NCBI GenBank assembly: GCA_023400985.1
Contig: JAEXEN010000040.1
Span: 62,001 to 126,000, forward strand
DNA length: 64,000 nucleotides
Reading direction: 5' to 3'
Source of the DNA: Bacillota bacterium
GTDB lineage: Bacteria > Bacillota > Clostridia > Christensenellales > CAG-138
Part shown: piece after piece, positions 1 to 7,800 of the stretch
Layout: each line of letters starts with the position of its first letter
How positions within the stretch are numbered: position 1 is the first letter of the stretch
Notes under the pieces: generated by a model
Told to the model about the DNA's origin: nothing
The model's input: the letters and a program-made list of their open reading frames with translations, nothing else
Database searches by the model: none
Position numbers and translations under genes: made by a program

Positions 1-312
1 CAGAAGCTCATAGTCGCGAAACGCGAAAAGCGTGGGCATGACTTTGGCCACGGCGGTCACAAACACCGTTACGGACGCCGCCGCGCAGGCGACCGAAAGC
101 AGCTTGTCGAGCTCTCCGAGTTGATTCAATACATACCCCATGCCGTAAAACGACGAAAAAGCCAGGCCGAGCATGGCCAATCCCACAAAAAGCATCATCG
201 CAAACATGGCCGCGGCGCGGCTGCGGCGTTTGCTGTCCTTGGTTTTGAGCATCACGTTGAAGTTTGCGAAGCCCAAGAGATAAACTTTTAATACGGCTGA
301 AAGCTGTTTCAC
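1..312 (-). CDS. ABC-2 type exporter permease, N-terminal part (cut by window edge)
   Basis: The first 104 codons of a membrane protein, continuing beyond base 1. Translation gives a short basic N-terminus (VKQLSAVLKVYLLGF), a hydrophobic segment around residues 40-62 and another around 73-95, ending at an LFAFRDYELL motif typical of large Firmicute ABC exporter permeases of the ABC-2 superfamily. The likely GTG start (310-312) overlaps the TGA stop of the upstream ATPase gene as GTGA, so the two are translationally coupled. It should form the membrane channel of the exporter. Substrate unknown. The family call rests on context plus this partial sequence. Confidence 0.75.
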   Translation of the reverse strand, partial: MKQLSAVLKVYLLGFANFNVMLKTKDSKRRSRAAAMFAMMLFVGLAMLGLAFSSFYGMGYVLNQLGELDKLLSVACAAASVTVFVTAVAKVMPTLFAFRDYELL

Positions 313-1019
313 TTCTCTATCAACTCCAAAAAAACGTCTTCGAGCGAGGCGTTGCCCTTGACGGCTTCGATATCCCCGTCCGCCACGAGCGAGCCGTTTT
401 TGATGATGGCGATGCGGTTGCAAAGCTTTTCCGCCACGTCGAGCACATGCGTGGAAAAGAAGATCGCGCCGCCGCTTAGCGTGAGCTCTTTCATGATGGT
501 CTTCAAGGTATGCGCGGCCACGGGATCGAGCCCCACGAAGGGCTCGTCGAGCACCAGGAGCTTTGGCGCATGCACGAGCGCGGCGATGACGGAGGTCTTC
601 TGCTTCATGCCGTGCGAATATTCGGAAATGAGGCCGTTCAGGTCCTTTTCCATTTCAAAGGCCTTCGCGTAGCGCCCGATGCGCTCCAAGCGCTCCGTCT
701 GCGAAATGCCGAAAATATCCGCTACAAAATGGATGTACTGAAGCCCCGTGAGATGGTCGTAGATATCCGGATTGTCCGGAATATAGGCGAGCATGCGCTT
801 GCATTTGACGGGGTCTTCCTTTACGGGAACGCCATCCACAAAAATGTCGCCCTCCTCGAAATCCAATATGCCTACCGCACAGCGGATGGCCGTGGTTTTG
901 CCCGCGCCGTTGTGGCCGATGAAGCCGTAAATATCCCCCGCGTTGACCTTGAGGCTCAGATTGTTGACCGCGAGCCTCTTCCCCGGGTACGATTTGGAAA
1001 CACCTCTGAATTCCAGCAT
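309..1019 (-). CDS. ABC exporter ATP-binding protein
   Basis: ATPase subunit of an ABC exporter, 236 aa from ATG at 1019. Walker A GHNGAGKT (35-42), a variant signature YSHGMKQ (about 134-140) and Walker B LLVLDEP (154-160) are present. The variant signature and the phrase EPFVGLDP are typical of CcmA/YhaQ-like ATPases that work with ABC-2 permeases. A GTG at 1028 is in frame, but AAGGAAGG is well placed only for ATG 1019. It couples to the permease by a GTGA overlap. It would drive export from the cytoplasmic face; the cargo cannot be told from sequence. Confidence 0.9.
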   Translation of the reverse strand: MLEFRGVSKSYPGKRLAVNNLSLKVNAGDIYGFIGHNGAGKTTAIRCAVGILDFEEGDIFVDGVPVKEDPVKCKRMLAYIPDNPDIYDHLTGLQYIHFVADIFGISQTERLERIGRYAKAFEMEKDLNGLISEYSHGMKQKTSVIAALVHAPKLLVLDEPFVGLDPVAAHTLKTIMKELTLSGGAIFFSTHVLDVAEKLCNRIAIIKNGSLVADGDIEAVKGNASLEDVFLELIEK

Positions 1020-1042
1020 TTCATGCACCTTCCTTTTGGCAC

Positions 1043-1077
1043 ATTATACCATAGCCGCAAAGCGGCTGTGGTATAAT
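1043..1077. repeat. 16-bp inverted repeat containing TATAAT at both ends
   Basis: Arms ATTATACCATAGCCGC (1043-1058) and GCGGCTGTGGTATAAT (1062-1077) pair with a single G-T wobble around an AAA loop. Each outer end reads as a -10 element (TATAAT) going outward. It lies upstream of the ATPase gene, so it may be an operator, a promoter pair or a hairpin. Confidence 0.6.
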
Positions 1078-1128
1078 CGCGCATATGCGTTCGCCGAAGG
1101 CGAAAATCGCACGCGCATAAGATCAACT

Positions 1129-1156
1129 GTATAATAACCGCTTGCGGTCATTATAC
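1129..1156. repeat. 13-bp inverted repeat, related to the one at 1043
   Basis: Arms GTATAATAACCGC (1129-1141) and GCGGTCATTATAC (1144-1156) match with one mismatch. Like the repeat at 1043-1077 it has a GCGG core and GTATAAT/ATTATAC tips. The two lie about 80 bp apart in the same intergenic gap. Confidence 0.55.
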
Positions 1157-1238
1157 CTTGTAGAATGCCTTTCGTCAAAGCATTGAAAGGTGCATTGTAT
1201 GCTAAACCTAATGTTTATAAATACCTTACAAAAATCCG

Positions 1239-1267
1239 TTGACATTTTTGTTTTTTGGTGGTTTAAT
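1239..1267 (+). promoter_or_regulatory. Sigma-A type promoter of the polyamine regulator/pot operon
   Basis: A consensus -35 TTGACA (1239-1244), a 17-bp spacer and -10 TTTAAT (1262-1267). An inverted repeat ACAAAAAT-N8-ATTTTTGT (1228-1251) overlaps the -35, which suggests repressor control. Confidence 0.75.
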
Positions 1268-1289
1268 AAATTCGTTTGTTTAGGAATTG

Positions 1290-1304
1290 TAAACTTAAAG
1301 TTTA
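1290..1304. promoter_or_regulatory. Perfect 15-bp palindrome, likely operator
   Basis: TAAACTTAAAGTTTA is a perfect odd-length palindrome about 25-30 bp downstream of the -10 element and 35 bp before the regulator start codon. This position fits autorepression by the XRE-cupin regulator encoded next to it. The binding protein is inferred. Confidence 0.5.
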
Positions 1305-1338
1305 TTTTCCCATGTACGCGGAAAGGGGGCCCGAAACG

Positions 1339-1878
1339 GTGGAAATCGGCAGCAAGATCAAGCGGCGGCGCATCAAGCTCAACCTCACGCAGGAGGAGCT
1401 TGCGGCGCGCACGGAGCTTTCCAAGGGCTTTATATCGCAGCTGGAGCGCGACCTCACCTCCCCCTCCATCGCCACGCTGATGGACATTTTGGAGGTGCTC
1501 GGAACCGATCTGGCCGAGTTTTTCTCCGAGAAGGAAGACGAAAAGGTCGTTTTTTGCGCGGACGACGTTTTTGTAAAAGAGGATGAAGAAACCGGCCATT
1601 CCATCCGCTGGCTTATCCCCAACGCGCAAAAAAACGCCTTGGAGCCCATCCTCGTCACGCTCAAAAGCGGCGGCCAAACGCAGGAGGACGACCCGCACGA
1701 GGGCGAGGAATTCGGCTATGTTTTATTTGGCGGCATCACGCTCATCATAGGCGACAGGAAGTACCGCGTCAAAAAGGGCGAGAGCTTTTGCTTCAAGCCT
1801 TTGAGCGTGCACTATGTGAAAAACACGGGCAAGACGGAAGCAAAGCTTCTTTGGGTATCCACCCCGCCCAGCTTCTGA
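1339..1878 (+). CDS. XRE-family regulator with C-terminal cupin domain (PuuR-like)
   Basis: A 179-aa regulator: an N-terminal helix-turn-helix (about 7-60, with LTQEELAARTELSKGFISQLE) followed by a small-molecule-binding cupin domain (about 105-175, with the GE(E)FGYVLFGG and CFKPLSVHYVKN strands). This architecture is that of PuuR-type sensors. I chose the GTG at 1339 because AAAGGGGG lies 9 bp upstream; the ATG at 1312 has no ribosome binding site. It sits 30 bp before potA on the same strand, so it most likely senses polyamine, or a related amine, and controls the pot operon. The palindrome at 1290-1304 is a candidate target. Confidence 0.88.
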   Translation: MEIGSKIKRRRIKLNLTQEELAARTELSKGFISQLERDLTSPSIATLMDILEVLGTDLAEFFSEKEDEKVVFCADDVFVKEDEETGHSIRWLIPNAQKNALEPILVTLKSGGQTQEDDPHEGEEFGYVLFGGITLIIGDRKYRVKKGESFCFKPLSVHYVKNTGKTEAKLLWVSTPPSF

Positions 1879-1908
1879 TTTTTAAAAACGCGTATACGGA
1901 GGCAGACC

Positions 1909-3024
1909 GTGAGCAAGCACCTCATTGAACTTGTGAATATCCGCAAAACCTACGACGGCGAGGATGCGCTGAGGAATATCAACCTCTACATCCGCGACGG
2001 CGAGTTTTTAACGCTTTTGGGCCCTTCGGGCTGCGGCAAGACGACGATGCTCCGCATCATCGCGGGCTTTGTGATGCCCGACGAGGGTAAGGTCCTTATG
2101 GATAACAAAGACCTTGTTTCCATACCGCCCTACAAGCGCCGCGTCAACACGGTTTTTCAGAAATACGCGCTTTTCCCGCACCTTAACGTGTTTGACAACA
2201 TCGCCTTCGGCCTGAAGATCCAAAAGCTTCCCAAGGCCCAAATCGAAACGCGCGTAAACGAGATGCTGGAGCTTGTGAACCTCAAGGGTTACGGCAAGCG
2301 CTGGATCGAGCAGCTTTCGGGCGGCCAGCAGCAGCGCGTCGCCATCGCGCGGGCACTCGTGAACCGTCCGCAGGTATTGCTTTTGGACGAACCTTTGGGC
2401 GCGCTAGACTTAAAGCTCCGTAAGGGCATGCAGCTTGAATTGAAGCGCATGCAGCAGCGCCTCGGCATCACCTTCATCTATGTGACGCACGATCAGGAGG
2501 AAGCGCTTACCATGAGCGACACCGTCGTTGTCATGAACGAAGGCGTCATCCAGCAGATCGGCACGCCGACGGATATCTACAACGAGCCTAAAAACGTGTT
2601 TGCGGCGAAGTTCATCGGCGAGAGCAACATCGTCCCGGGCGAAATGCTCGAGGATTACAGGGTGCGCTTTTTCGGCAATGTGTACGAGTGCGTGGACAAG
2701 GGATTTTTGAGAAACCAGCCCGTGGACATCGTTGTGCGCCCCGAGGATATCGACATGGTCCCGCCCGAGCAGGCGCAGTTGAAGGGCGTTGTGAAAAGCG
2801 TGCTGTTTATGGGCGTGCATTATGAATTCCGCGTAGAGTGCGGCGATTTTACGTGGACCGTCCATTCCACCGATCTTGTTCCCGTGGGGCAGGAGGTAGG
2901 CCTTATCATTTTGCCCGATGCCATCCACATCATGAATAAGTCCGTCACGTCCGACGCGATGGAGCTTTCCGTGGAAGATGAGGATGTCGGCCCCGAAGAG
3001 GATTCAGGGTCTAAAGAAGAATAA
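1909..3024 (+). CDS. potA: Spermidine/putrescine ABC transporter ATPase PotA
   Basis: The ATP-hydrolysing subunit of the polyamine importer, 371 aa. Walker A GPSGCGKT (38-45), Q-loop VFQKYALFPH, signature LSGGQQQR (136-143) and Walker B LLLDEP (157-162) are intact. The C-terminal third is the TOBE-type regulatory domain of the PotA/MalK group, with an acidic tail. The start is GTG at 1909 preceded by GGAGG. It is first of four pot genes in the usual order A-B-C-D. Substrate preference within polyamines is inferred from the whole operon. Confidence 0.95.
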   Translation: MSKHLIELVNIRKTYDGEDALRNINLYIRDGEFLTLLGPSGCGKTTMLRIIAGFVMPDEGKVLMDNKDLVSIPPYKRRVNTVFQKYALFPHLNVFDNIAFGLKIQKLPKAQIETRVNEMLELVNLKGYGKRWIEQLSGGQQQRVAIARALVNRPQVLLLDEPLGALDLKLRKGMQLELKRMQQRLGITFIYVTHDQEEALTMSDTVVVMNEGVIQQIGTPTDIYNEPKNVFAAKFIGESNIVPGEMLEDYRVRFFGNVYECVDKGFLRNQPVDIVVRPEDIDMVPPEQAQLKGVVKSVLFMGVHYEFRVECGDFTWTVHSTDLVPVGQEVGLIILPDAIHIMNKSVTSDAMELSVEDEDVGPEEDSGSKEE

Positions 3025-3060
3025 AGAAGAAAATTAAGGCAAAGGAGGAGCAACGGGATC

Positions 3061-3888
3061 ATGAAGCGCAGCGTATTTTCCTATCCGTACATCGTATGGA
3101 TGGTCATCTTCATACTTTCGCCGGTGCTGCTCATCGTATATTACGCGTTTTCCTCCGGCGGCGCATTTACCCTCAACAATTTGCGCGACGCGGTCACGAG
3201 CGCTACCTACATGCCGGTCCTCCTGCGCTCGGTGATCGTGGCCCTCGAAGCGACGGCACTATGCATTTTGCTCGGCTACCCGGTCGCGTATATGCTCTCG
3301 AAGATGAAAAAGAGCACGGCGTCGCTACTGTCGGTGCTTTTCATCGTACCGATGTGGATGAACTTCCTCCTTCGCACCTACGCGTGGCAGGTCATCCTCG
3401 ATTCGAGCGGCATCTTGAACAGCTGGCTCAAGGCGTTCGGGCTTGAACCCATGCACCTTCTTTATACCGAGGGCGCCGTGATGCTCGGCACGGTCTACAA
3501 CTTCCTGCCGTTCATGATACTGCCCATTTACACGGTGCTCATCAAGCTCGATAAGTCCCACATCGAGGCGGCGCAGGACCTGGGCGCAAACGGCGCAACC
3601 ACGTTTTTTAAAGTGGTGCTGCCGCTCTCCATGCCCGGCGTTATTTCGGGCATCACGATGGTGTTCATCCCCGCCATCACCACGTTTGCCATTTCAAGGC
3701 TCTTGGGCGGCGGGAAATACATGCTTTACGGCGACCTCATCGAGAACCAGTTCATCACGCTCGGCATAGCCGGGTGGAACGCGGGCAGCGCGCTTTCGTT
3801 CATCCTTCTGGTGCTCGTCGTCATCTCCATGATCATCATGCGCCGCGCCGAACGCGAGGCGGGTGAGGAAGGGGGCAAGCTCTGGTGA
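3061..3888 (+). CDS. potB: Spermidine/putrescine ABC transporter permease PotB
   Basis: Integral membrane permease, 275 aa, with about six transmembrane helices and the ABC permease EAA loop (HIEAAQDLGANGATTFFKVV, followed by LPLSMPG) that docks onto PotA. An N-terminal helix starts at residue 7. It follows potA after a 36-bp gap with a good AAGGAGG and overlaps potC by 4 bp (GTGA). It forms half of the membrane channel for polyamine import. Confidence 0.95.
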   Translation: MKRSVFSYPYIVWMVIFILSPVLLIVYYAFSSGGAFTLNNLRDAVTSATYMPVLLRSVIVALEATALCILLGYPVAYMLSKMKKSTASLLSVLFIVPMWMNFLLRTYAWQVILDSSGILNSWLKAFGLEPMHLLYTEGAVMLGTVYNFLPFMILPIYTVLIKLDKSHIEAAQDLGANGATTFFKVVLPLSMPGVISGITMVFIPAITTFAISRLLGGGKYMLYGDLIENQFITLGIAGWNAGSALSFILLVLVVISMIIMRRAEREAGEEGGKLW

Positions 3889-4697
3889 GAAAAGTACGCG
3901 GTTTTTTCAAGGGTACCTACCTCGCGCTGATGCTTCTGTTTTTGTATGCCCCCATCGCGGTGCTGATGGTGTTTTCCTTCAACGACTCCAAGACCATGGG
4001 ACAGTGGAAAGGCTTTTCCCTGCGCTGGTACGAGGCGCTTTTAGGCGACGCCACGCTCATGAACGCGCTTTGGGTCACGCTCAGCGTCGCGGTCATCTCC
4101 GCCGTCATCGCCACGGTGATAGGCACATTTGCCGCCATCGGCCTCCATTCCATGAAGAAAGTGCCCCGCGCGATCGTGGAAAATATATCGCAGTTCCCCG
4201 TGGTGAACCCCGATCTCGTGACGGGCATCAGCTTTATGATGCTGTTCGCGTTCATCGGCCTCACGGGCGGGTATGTGCGCATGCTCATCGCGCATATCAC
4301 CTTCAACATCCCCTACGTCATCTTCTCGGTGCTGCCGAAGCTTAGGCAAAGCTCCAACTCGCTCTACGAGGCGGCCATGGACCTAGGCTGCACGCCCTGG
4401 ATGGCCATCCGCAAGGTTGTGATCCCCGACATCATGCCGGGCATCGTCTCGGGCTTCATCCTCGCGTTTACGATGAGCCTCGACGACTTCGTGGTGAGCT
4501 GGTTCGCCACAGACGGCATACAGAACCTGTCGATCTACATCTACTCCGTGGCGCGCCGCGGCATAAGCCCCAAAATCAACGCGCTGAGTACCCTGATGTT
4601 CATCGCCGTGGTAACGCTCCTTTTGGTCGTCAACCTGAAATCCATCCGCGAGGAGCGCGCGGCCGCCATCCAAAATAAAAAGCTCATCGCCAAATAA
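3885..4697 (+). CDS. potC: Spermidine/putrescine ABC transporter permease PotC
   Basis: The second channel subunit, 270 aa, about six membrane helices, with the motif SLYEAAMDLGCTPWMAIRKV as its EAA loop and the PotC-typical segment FTMSLDDFVVSWF. It starts at GTG 3885, overlapping the potB stop as GTGA, so translation is coupled. It pairs with PotB and receives polyamine from PotD. Confidence 0.95.
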   Translation: MRKVRGFFKGTYLALMLLFLYAPIAVLMVFSFNDSKTMGQWKGFSLRWYEALLGDATLMNALWVTLSVAVISAVIATVIGTFAAIGLHSMKKVPRAIVENISQFPVVNPDLVTGISFMMLFAFIGLTGGYVRMLIAHITFNIPYVIFSVLPKLRQSSNSLYEAAMDLGCTPWMAIRKVVIPDIMPGIVSGFILAFTMSLDDFVVSWFATDGIQNLSIYIYSVARRGISPKINALSTLMFIAVVTLLLVVNLKSIREERAAAIQNKKLIAK

Positions 4698-4717
4698 GTT
4701 AAGGAGGAAAACCGCCC

Positions 4718-5767
4718 ATGAAAAAGTTTGCATTCCTTGTAGCCCTCATCCTCGCCGTCGCCCCCTTCGTCGGCTGCACGAATTCTTCCGACAGCGCCGT
4801 CACCATCAACGTGCTCAACTGGGGCGATTATATCGACGAGGACCTTCTCGGCCAATTCACCGAGGAAACGGGCATTAAAGTCAACTATACGCCCATGGCC
4901 AACAACGAGGAAATGCTCGTGAAGCTCACCGCGACCGACAGCATTTACGACGTATGCTTCCCGTCGGACTACATCATCGAAAAGCTGATCGCGGACGACA
5001 TGCTGCACAAGCTCAATAAAGGCAACATTCCCAACCTCAAAAACATCGACGAGCGGTTTTTGAACCTCGATTTCGACCCCGATAACAAATATTCCGTACC
5101 CTATATGTGGGGCACGGTGGGCATCCTTTACAACACCACCATGGTAAACGAACCTGTAACGAGCTGGGATATACTCTGGGATGAAGACTATGCCGGGCAG
5201 ATCCTCATGTACGACAGCATCCGCGATACCATCGGCGTGGCTTTGATGAAGCTCGGCTACTCCCTCAACACCCGCGACGAGTCCGAAATCCGCGACGCGG
5301 AAGCGGCGCTCATCGCACAAAAACCTCTCGTGCTCGCCTACTTGGGCGATTCCATCAAGGATACCATGATCAACGGCGGCGGCGCATTGGCCGTCGTTTA
5401 CTCCGGCGACGCCATGTGGTGCACCGACCCCGAGGAGGGCAACGGAGACCTCGCTTACGCCATACCCGAGACCGGCAGCAATCTGTGGTTTGACAACATC
5501 GTGATCCCCAAAACCTCCAAGCATGCCGCGGAGGCCGAGGCGTTCATCAATTTCCTATGCGACGCGGAAGTTGCCAAAGCCAACACCGAGTACATCGGCT
5601 ACTCCACCCCCAACGCCGCCGCCTTCGCCATGCTCGACGACAGCTACAAAAACAACCCTACCTACAACCCGCCGCAGGACATCCTCGACAAGTGCGAGCT
5701 TTTCCATGACCTTGGGGATTTTATCAACGTATATAACGACTCGTGGAACAGGATCAAAGCTGGCTAA
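4718..5767 (+). CDS. potD: Polyamine-binding lipoprotein PotD
   Basis: Extracellular substrate-binding lipoprotein, 349 aa. A type II signal peptide ends at lipobox Cys20 (PFVGC). The mature protein begins with INVLNWGDYIDEDLLGQF, the hallmark start of PotD/PotF proteins, and contains the family segment YSVPYMWGTVGILYN. The start has AAGGAGG 8 bp upstream. As the last pot gene it supplies ligand capture outside the cell and delivers polyamine to PotBC. Confidence 0.95.
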   Translation: MKKFAFLVALILAVAPFVGCTNSSDSAVTINVLNWGDYIDEDLLGQFTEETGIKVNYTPMANNEEMLVKLTATDSIYDVCFPSDYIIEKLIADDMLHKLNKGNIPNLKNIDERFLNLDFDPDNKYSVPYMWGTVGILYNTTMVNEPVTSWDILWDEDYAGQILMYDSIRDTIGVALMKLGYSLNTRDESEIRDAEAALIAQKPLVLAYLGDSIKDTMINGGGALAVVYSGDAMWCTDPEEGNGDLAYAIPETGSNLWFDNIVIPKTSKHAAEAEAFINFLCDAEVAKANTEYIGYSTPNAAAFAMLDDSYKNNPTYNPPQDILDKCELFHDLGDFINVYNDSWNRIKAG

Positions 5768-5775
5768 GATACCTT

Positions 5776-7193
5776 ATGAGGGCGTTCCTTCAAAAGCTGT
5801 TTGACCCGCAAAGCTTTATAAAGCCCTCCCAAGTTCAGGGAGGGCTTGTAAGCGTTCGCGAGGGTTACGGGCACTGCGTGAACGTGGCCTGGCCCGCGAT
5901 GGTCGAGTCCCTTCTCAACGTGATGCTCGGGTTTGTGGATACCATCATGGTGGGGGTTTTGGGCGACCGCGCCATCTCTGCCGTGGGCGTCACCACACAG
6001 CCCAAGTTTTTGATGCTGATGTTTTTGCTCTCCCTCAATACCGGCGTGACCGCCATCGTCGCGCGACGAAAGGGCGAGCGCGATATTAAGGGCTGCTGCC
6101 GCTCGCTCAAGCAGTCGCTCATGGTATCCATGGCGCTTTCGGTGCTGGTGGTGGCGGGCTCGTTCTTTTTTGCGCGCGACCTTCTCATTTTGGCGGGGGC
6201 GCAAAGCGAGTATCTAAGCGACAGCATCACATACTTTCGCATCGTGATGATCGGCCAGTTTTTCGGCTGCCTCGGCATGACCATCAACGCCGCCCAGCGC
6301 GGTTACGGCAACACCAAGGTACCCATGACCTCCAACATCATCGCCAACCTCGTCAACCTCGGACTCAACTATCTGCTCATCAACGGCATATGGTTTTTCC
6401 CGCGCTTAGGCCTCATCGGCTCCGCGGTCTCTACGGCTTTCAGCACGCTCGTGATCTTCCTTCTCGCGCTCTACTCGGTCGTTTCCGACCACTCGCGCGG
6501 CGGGCTTTCCATCGTAGGCGCAAACTCCGGCACATGGCATTTTGAAAAGAGCACCATGAAGAGCGTCTACAAAGTAGCCTCCTCCGCCCTCGTGGAGCAG
6601 GCGTTCCTACGCCTGGGCTTTTTCACCTATGCCGCGATGGTGGCGCGCCTCGGCACCGTGCCATTCGCCACCCATCAGATCTGCATGAACCTCTATAACG
6701 TTTCCTTCGCCGTGAGCGACGGCTTCGGCGTGGCCGCCACAAGCCTCGTGGGGCAATCCCTCGGCGCAAAGCGCCCTGATCTAGCCCGCGTTTACGGCAG
6801 CATCGCCCAGCGCTGCTCCATGGTATGCGGGCTTTTGCTGAGCGCCGTCTTCATCGTGCTTCGAAAACAGTTCATCATGCTGTTCACGGATGAACGGGAG
6901 ATCATCATGATGGGCGCGTATATCATGGTCATCATCGCGGCGACAAGTCTCGCCCAGACCTCGCAGGTCGTCATTCCGGCTGTTTACGCGGCGCGGGCGA
7001 CACGCGTTTCGTGGCCGTCTCCTCGCTTGTGAGCGTGGGCGCGGTGCGCCCGGGGCTCTCATGGCTTTTATGCTACCCGCTGGGCCTCGGGCTCATCGGC
7101 GCCTGGCTCGGCCTTTTCGCCGACCAATTCCTAAGGCTTATCCTGAACGCCGCAAGGTTCAAGAGCGGGAAGTGGACGGGGATAAAGCTGTAG
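5776..7193 (+). CDS. MATE-family multidrug efflux transporter, split by a one-base frameshift
   Basis: A multidrug and toxic compound extrusion transporter expected to have 12 membrane helices. The N-terminal part (to about 6975) shows the MATE segments ESLLNVMLGFVDTIMVGVLGD and QRGYGNTKVPM. The reading frame breaks at 6973-6980: one base is missing before GGCTGT. If restored, the protein reads VI-x-GCLRGAGDTRFVAVSS and continues cleanly to 7193, giving 472 aa, the usual family length. The start is uncertain: GTG 5743 would overlap potD; ATG 5776 lies just after it; neither has a strong ribosome binding site. It may be a sequence error or a fresh pseudogene. Confidence 0.8.
5821..5847. other. 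Perfect 10-bp hairpin just inside the MATE gene
   Basis: AAGCCCTCCC (5821-5830), a 7-base loop, then GGGAGGGCTT (5838-5847). It sits 54 bp after the potD stop and within the presumed first codons of the MATE gene. It has no T-run, so it may damp read-through or shield translation, or mean that the true MATE start is further on. Confidence 0.5.
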
Positions 7194-7274
7194 GGATGCG
7201 CTTCTTTTCTTTGAAAAGAAAAGAGGCAAAAGAAACTTATTGTTAGGGAATATGTAAAAGGGGAGGCATTGCCT

Positions 7275-7625
7275 ATGAAAGTTGGAGAAGTATGCCTGCT
7301 GACAAACGACGTCGTCCGATTGGCAAATTTCTATAAGATGCTGTTCAATATCGATAACAACAGCAACGATACGGTCCATCAGTTTATTTTTTCAGAGGAG
7401 ACGACGCTCACCGTTTACAGCGACGGGACAGAGCGCAAATTTAACCCGCACAATATTTGTATAGCATTTACGGTAAACGATGTTGACGCGGAGTTTGAAA
7501 GATTAAAAGCGCTCGGCGTTGAAATCGTTTCCCCGCCGACAATACGGCCATGGGGCGCAAAAAACATGAGTTTTTTAGACCCCGACAACAACTTGATCAC
7601 ATTCAGGTGCTTCCCGAGCACATAA
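7275..7625 (+). CDS. VOC (glyoxalase/bleomycin-resistance/dioxygenase) superfamily protein
   Basis: A 116-aa single-domain protein with the paired beta-alpha-beta-beta-beta fold of the vicinal oxygen chelate superfamily: N-terminal VGEVCLLTNDVVRLANFYKMLF and C-terminal WGAKNMSFLDPDNNLITF, the usual last strand with metal-binding Asp/Glu region. A TTG at 7269 is in frame, but GGGGAGG is spaced correctly for ATG 7275. The substrate is not identifiable; many small members are antibiotic-binding or lactoylglutathione-lyase-like. It stands alone, convergent with the serpin gene. Confidence 0.85.
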   Translation: MKVGEVCLLTNDVVRLANFYKMLFNIDNNSNDTVHQFIFSEETTLTVYSDGTERKFNPHNICIAFTVNDVDAEFERLKALGVEIVSPPTIRPWGAKNMSFLDPDNNLITFRCFPST

Positions 7626-7729
7626 ATGCCGCAAGGAAAAAGCACAGCAGGGTGCGGCGACCGCCGCATTAAGCACTTTCAACGCATAATGCAAGGATGT
7701 TTCGCCTCCAGCGAAACCCCGGGGGTTCT

Positions 7730-7754
7730 AAAAAGGCGTCACTGACGCCTTTTT
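7730..7754. terminator. Bidirectional terminator between the VOC and serpin genes
   Basis: AAAAAGGCGTCA (7730-7741), one base, TGACGCCTTTTT (7743-7754): perfect inverted arms with A-run and T-run flanks, so it can stop transcription from both sides. Confidence 0.8.
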
Positions 7755-7800
7755 GCCCCTTCGTGGCACCGAACCCGCTGCCACGCCTTTGCCTGGGTGG

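Noticed and set aside
1129..1156. Intrinsic terminator of the ABC exporter
   Set aside because: It lies upstream of the minus-strand exporter genes, not downstream, and has no T-run.
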